Source: Taenia hydatigena (lineage: Eukaryota; Platyhelminthes; Cestoda; Cyclophyllidea; Taeniidae). Taken from it: 64,000 bases of DNA. The position numbers were made by a program, and so were the translations under genes. The notes beneath the pieces were generated by a model. That model was not told the origin of the DNA. It saw nothing but the letters and a program-made list of their open reading frames with translations, and made no database searches. This document shows, piece after piece, positions 63,379 to 64,000 of this stretch. How positions within the stretch are numbered: position 1 is the first letter of the stretch; each line of letters opens with the position of its first letter. Location: the NCBI GenBank assembly GCA_036345935.2, contig JADWOT020000005.1, positions 19,198,369 to 19,262,368 of the forward strand, given 5' to 3'.

Positions 63379-64000
63379 GTAAGTACTTCTTTCCCCATCC
63401 CCTATGGTCCATGCTTTCATTATTTGTAGTTCAATTGGATGGTTATGTCTCGACTTTAACTGTGCTAGAAAACCTAAGATTGAGGATCGGGCGACTTTAC
63501 TCGTCCCTTCATGTTGTGGCGGACAACTTTGCATTTATCATAGTTTTCACTTGGTGTGGAGCACTTTATTCCGCAACTTGTACCGTGCTGAGGAAATCAG
63601 CTAGATTGTGATTCGAACCACCCCATGTCTCTTTTGTGGGACTGCAAACTTAGGTTTTATAAACGGGTCCTTACAAGACTGTGAGCTTGGCTTCTGTCGG
63701 ACAACCAATCAGAGTGAAGGATAGACGCGGCACCTTTACAGACGGTCGAATTTTCTGATAAGTATGAGTAAATTAGGCGACACGACTTGCGGCCACCGGA
63801 CACCTAGCCAGACAGCGGAGATGGGCCAAGCCAGCCGGCTGTTTCAGCCGCACGTGGATTTACTAACTGCAATGACCTTGGCCTTAGGTGGACTATTAGG
63901 CCAGGAGGGAGTGAACCAGAACGTGATTGCCTGGGCTGTCGAGGCACTAGACACGAAAATGGGATACTTGAGTAAACTTTTTCTGCCGTCACGAGCACTC
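63379..64000 (+). other. Right-edge sequence, probably CDF intron
   Basis: Starts with the donor GTAAGT directly after the codons for NFMVE. The expected next residues (VDI and onward of the CDF C-terminal domain) are not encoded here, so the last exon lies beyond the window. The GC-richer end (63780-64000) has open frames on both strands but no recognisable domain. Confidence 0.55.

Noticed and set aside
1..64000. Search for tRNA, rRNA, CRISPR arrays and bacterial operons
   Set aside because: No cloverleaf with A and B boxes, no rRNA-like segment and no regularly spaced direct repeats were seen. The spliced genes exclude a bacterial origin.

Overview
The window is nuclear DNA from an animal with intron-rich genes, and a parasitic flatworm (tapeworm or fluke) fits best. 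The reasons are metazoan proteins (axonemal dynein, PSMD4, RBM15/Spenito, PIK3R4/VPS15, OTUD3, a CDF metal transporter), a class of 30-42 nt introns concentrated at the 5' ends of genes, splice-acceptor-like tracts a few bases upstream of several start codons, and a gene about every 10 kb. The species assignment is inference; no marker gene fixes it.

Layout: (1) 247-16128, minus: an axonemal dynein heavy chain closest in memory to DNAH12, with 36 exons here and the C-terminal part off the left edge. (2) 16129-18230: intergenic, with a locally duplicated repeat. (3) 18231-20535, plus: proteasome subunit PSMD4/Rpn10, 4 exons. (4) 22149-24294, plus: an RBM15/Spenito-like RNA-binding protein, 2 exons. 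(5) 25009-47592, minus: PIK3R4/VPS15, about 22.6 kb and about 22 exons (myristoylated kinase-like domain, HEAT repeats, WD40). (6) 47758-48468, minus: an intronless OTUD3-like deubiquitinase 165 bp upstream of PIK3R4 in the same direction, with a poly(A) signal and a strong acceptor between them (possible trans-spliced pair). (7) 49645-53146: a transposon graveyard with several copies of a roughly 180 bp TG...CA element (two with perfect 5 bp target-site duplications) and a decayed Ty3/Gypsy pol fragment interrupted by one copy. (8) 54015-63378, plus: a CDF-family metal transporter missing its first exon(s) and its 3' end.

The genes do not form one pathway. PSMD4 and OTUD3 act in ubiquitin handling, PIK3R4 in VPS34 lipid-kinase/autophagy complexes, RBM15 in nuclear RNA processing and m6A deposition, the dynein in cilia or flagella, and the CDF protein in metal homeostasis. 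Exon models were built by hand from GT...AG sites, reading phase and recalled family sequences. All dynein junctions in the window, the PSMD4, RBM15 and CDF junctions, and most PIK3R4 junctions keep phase. A few PIK3R4 junctions remain uncertain and are flagged.
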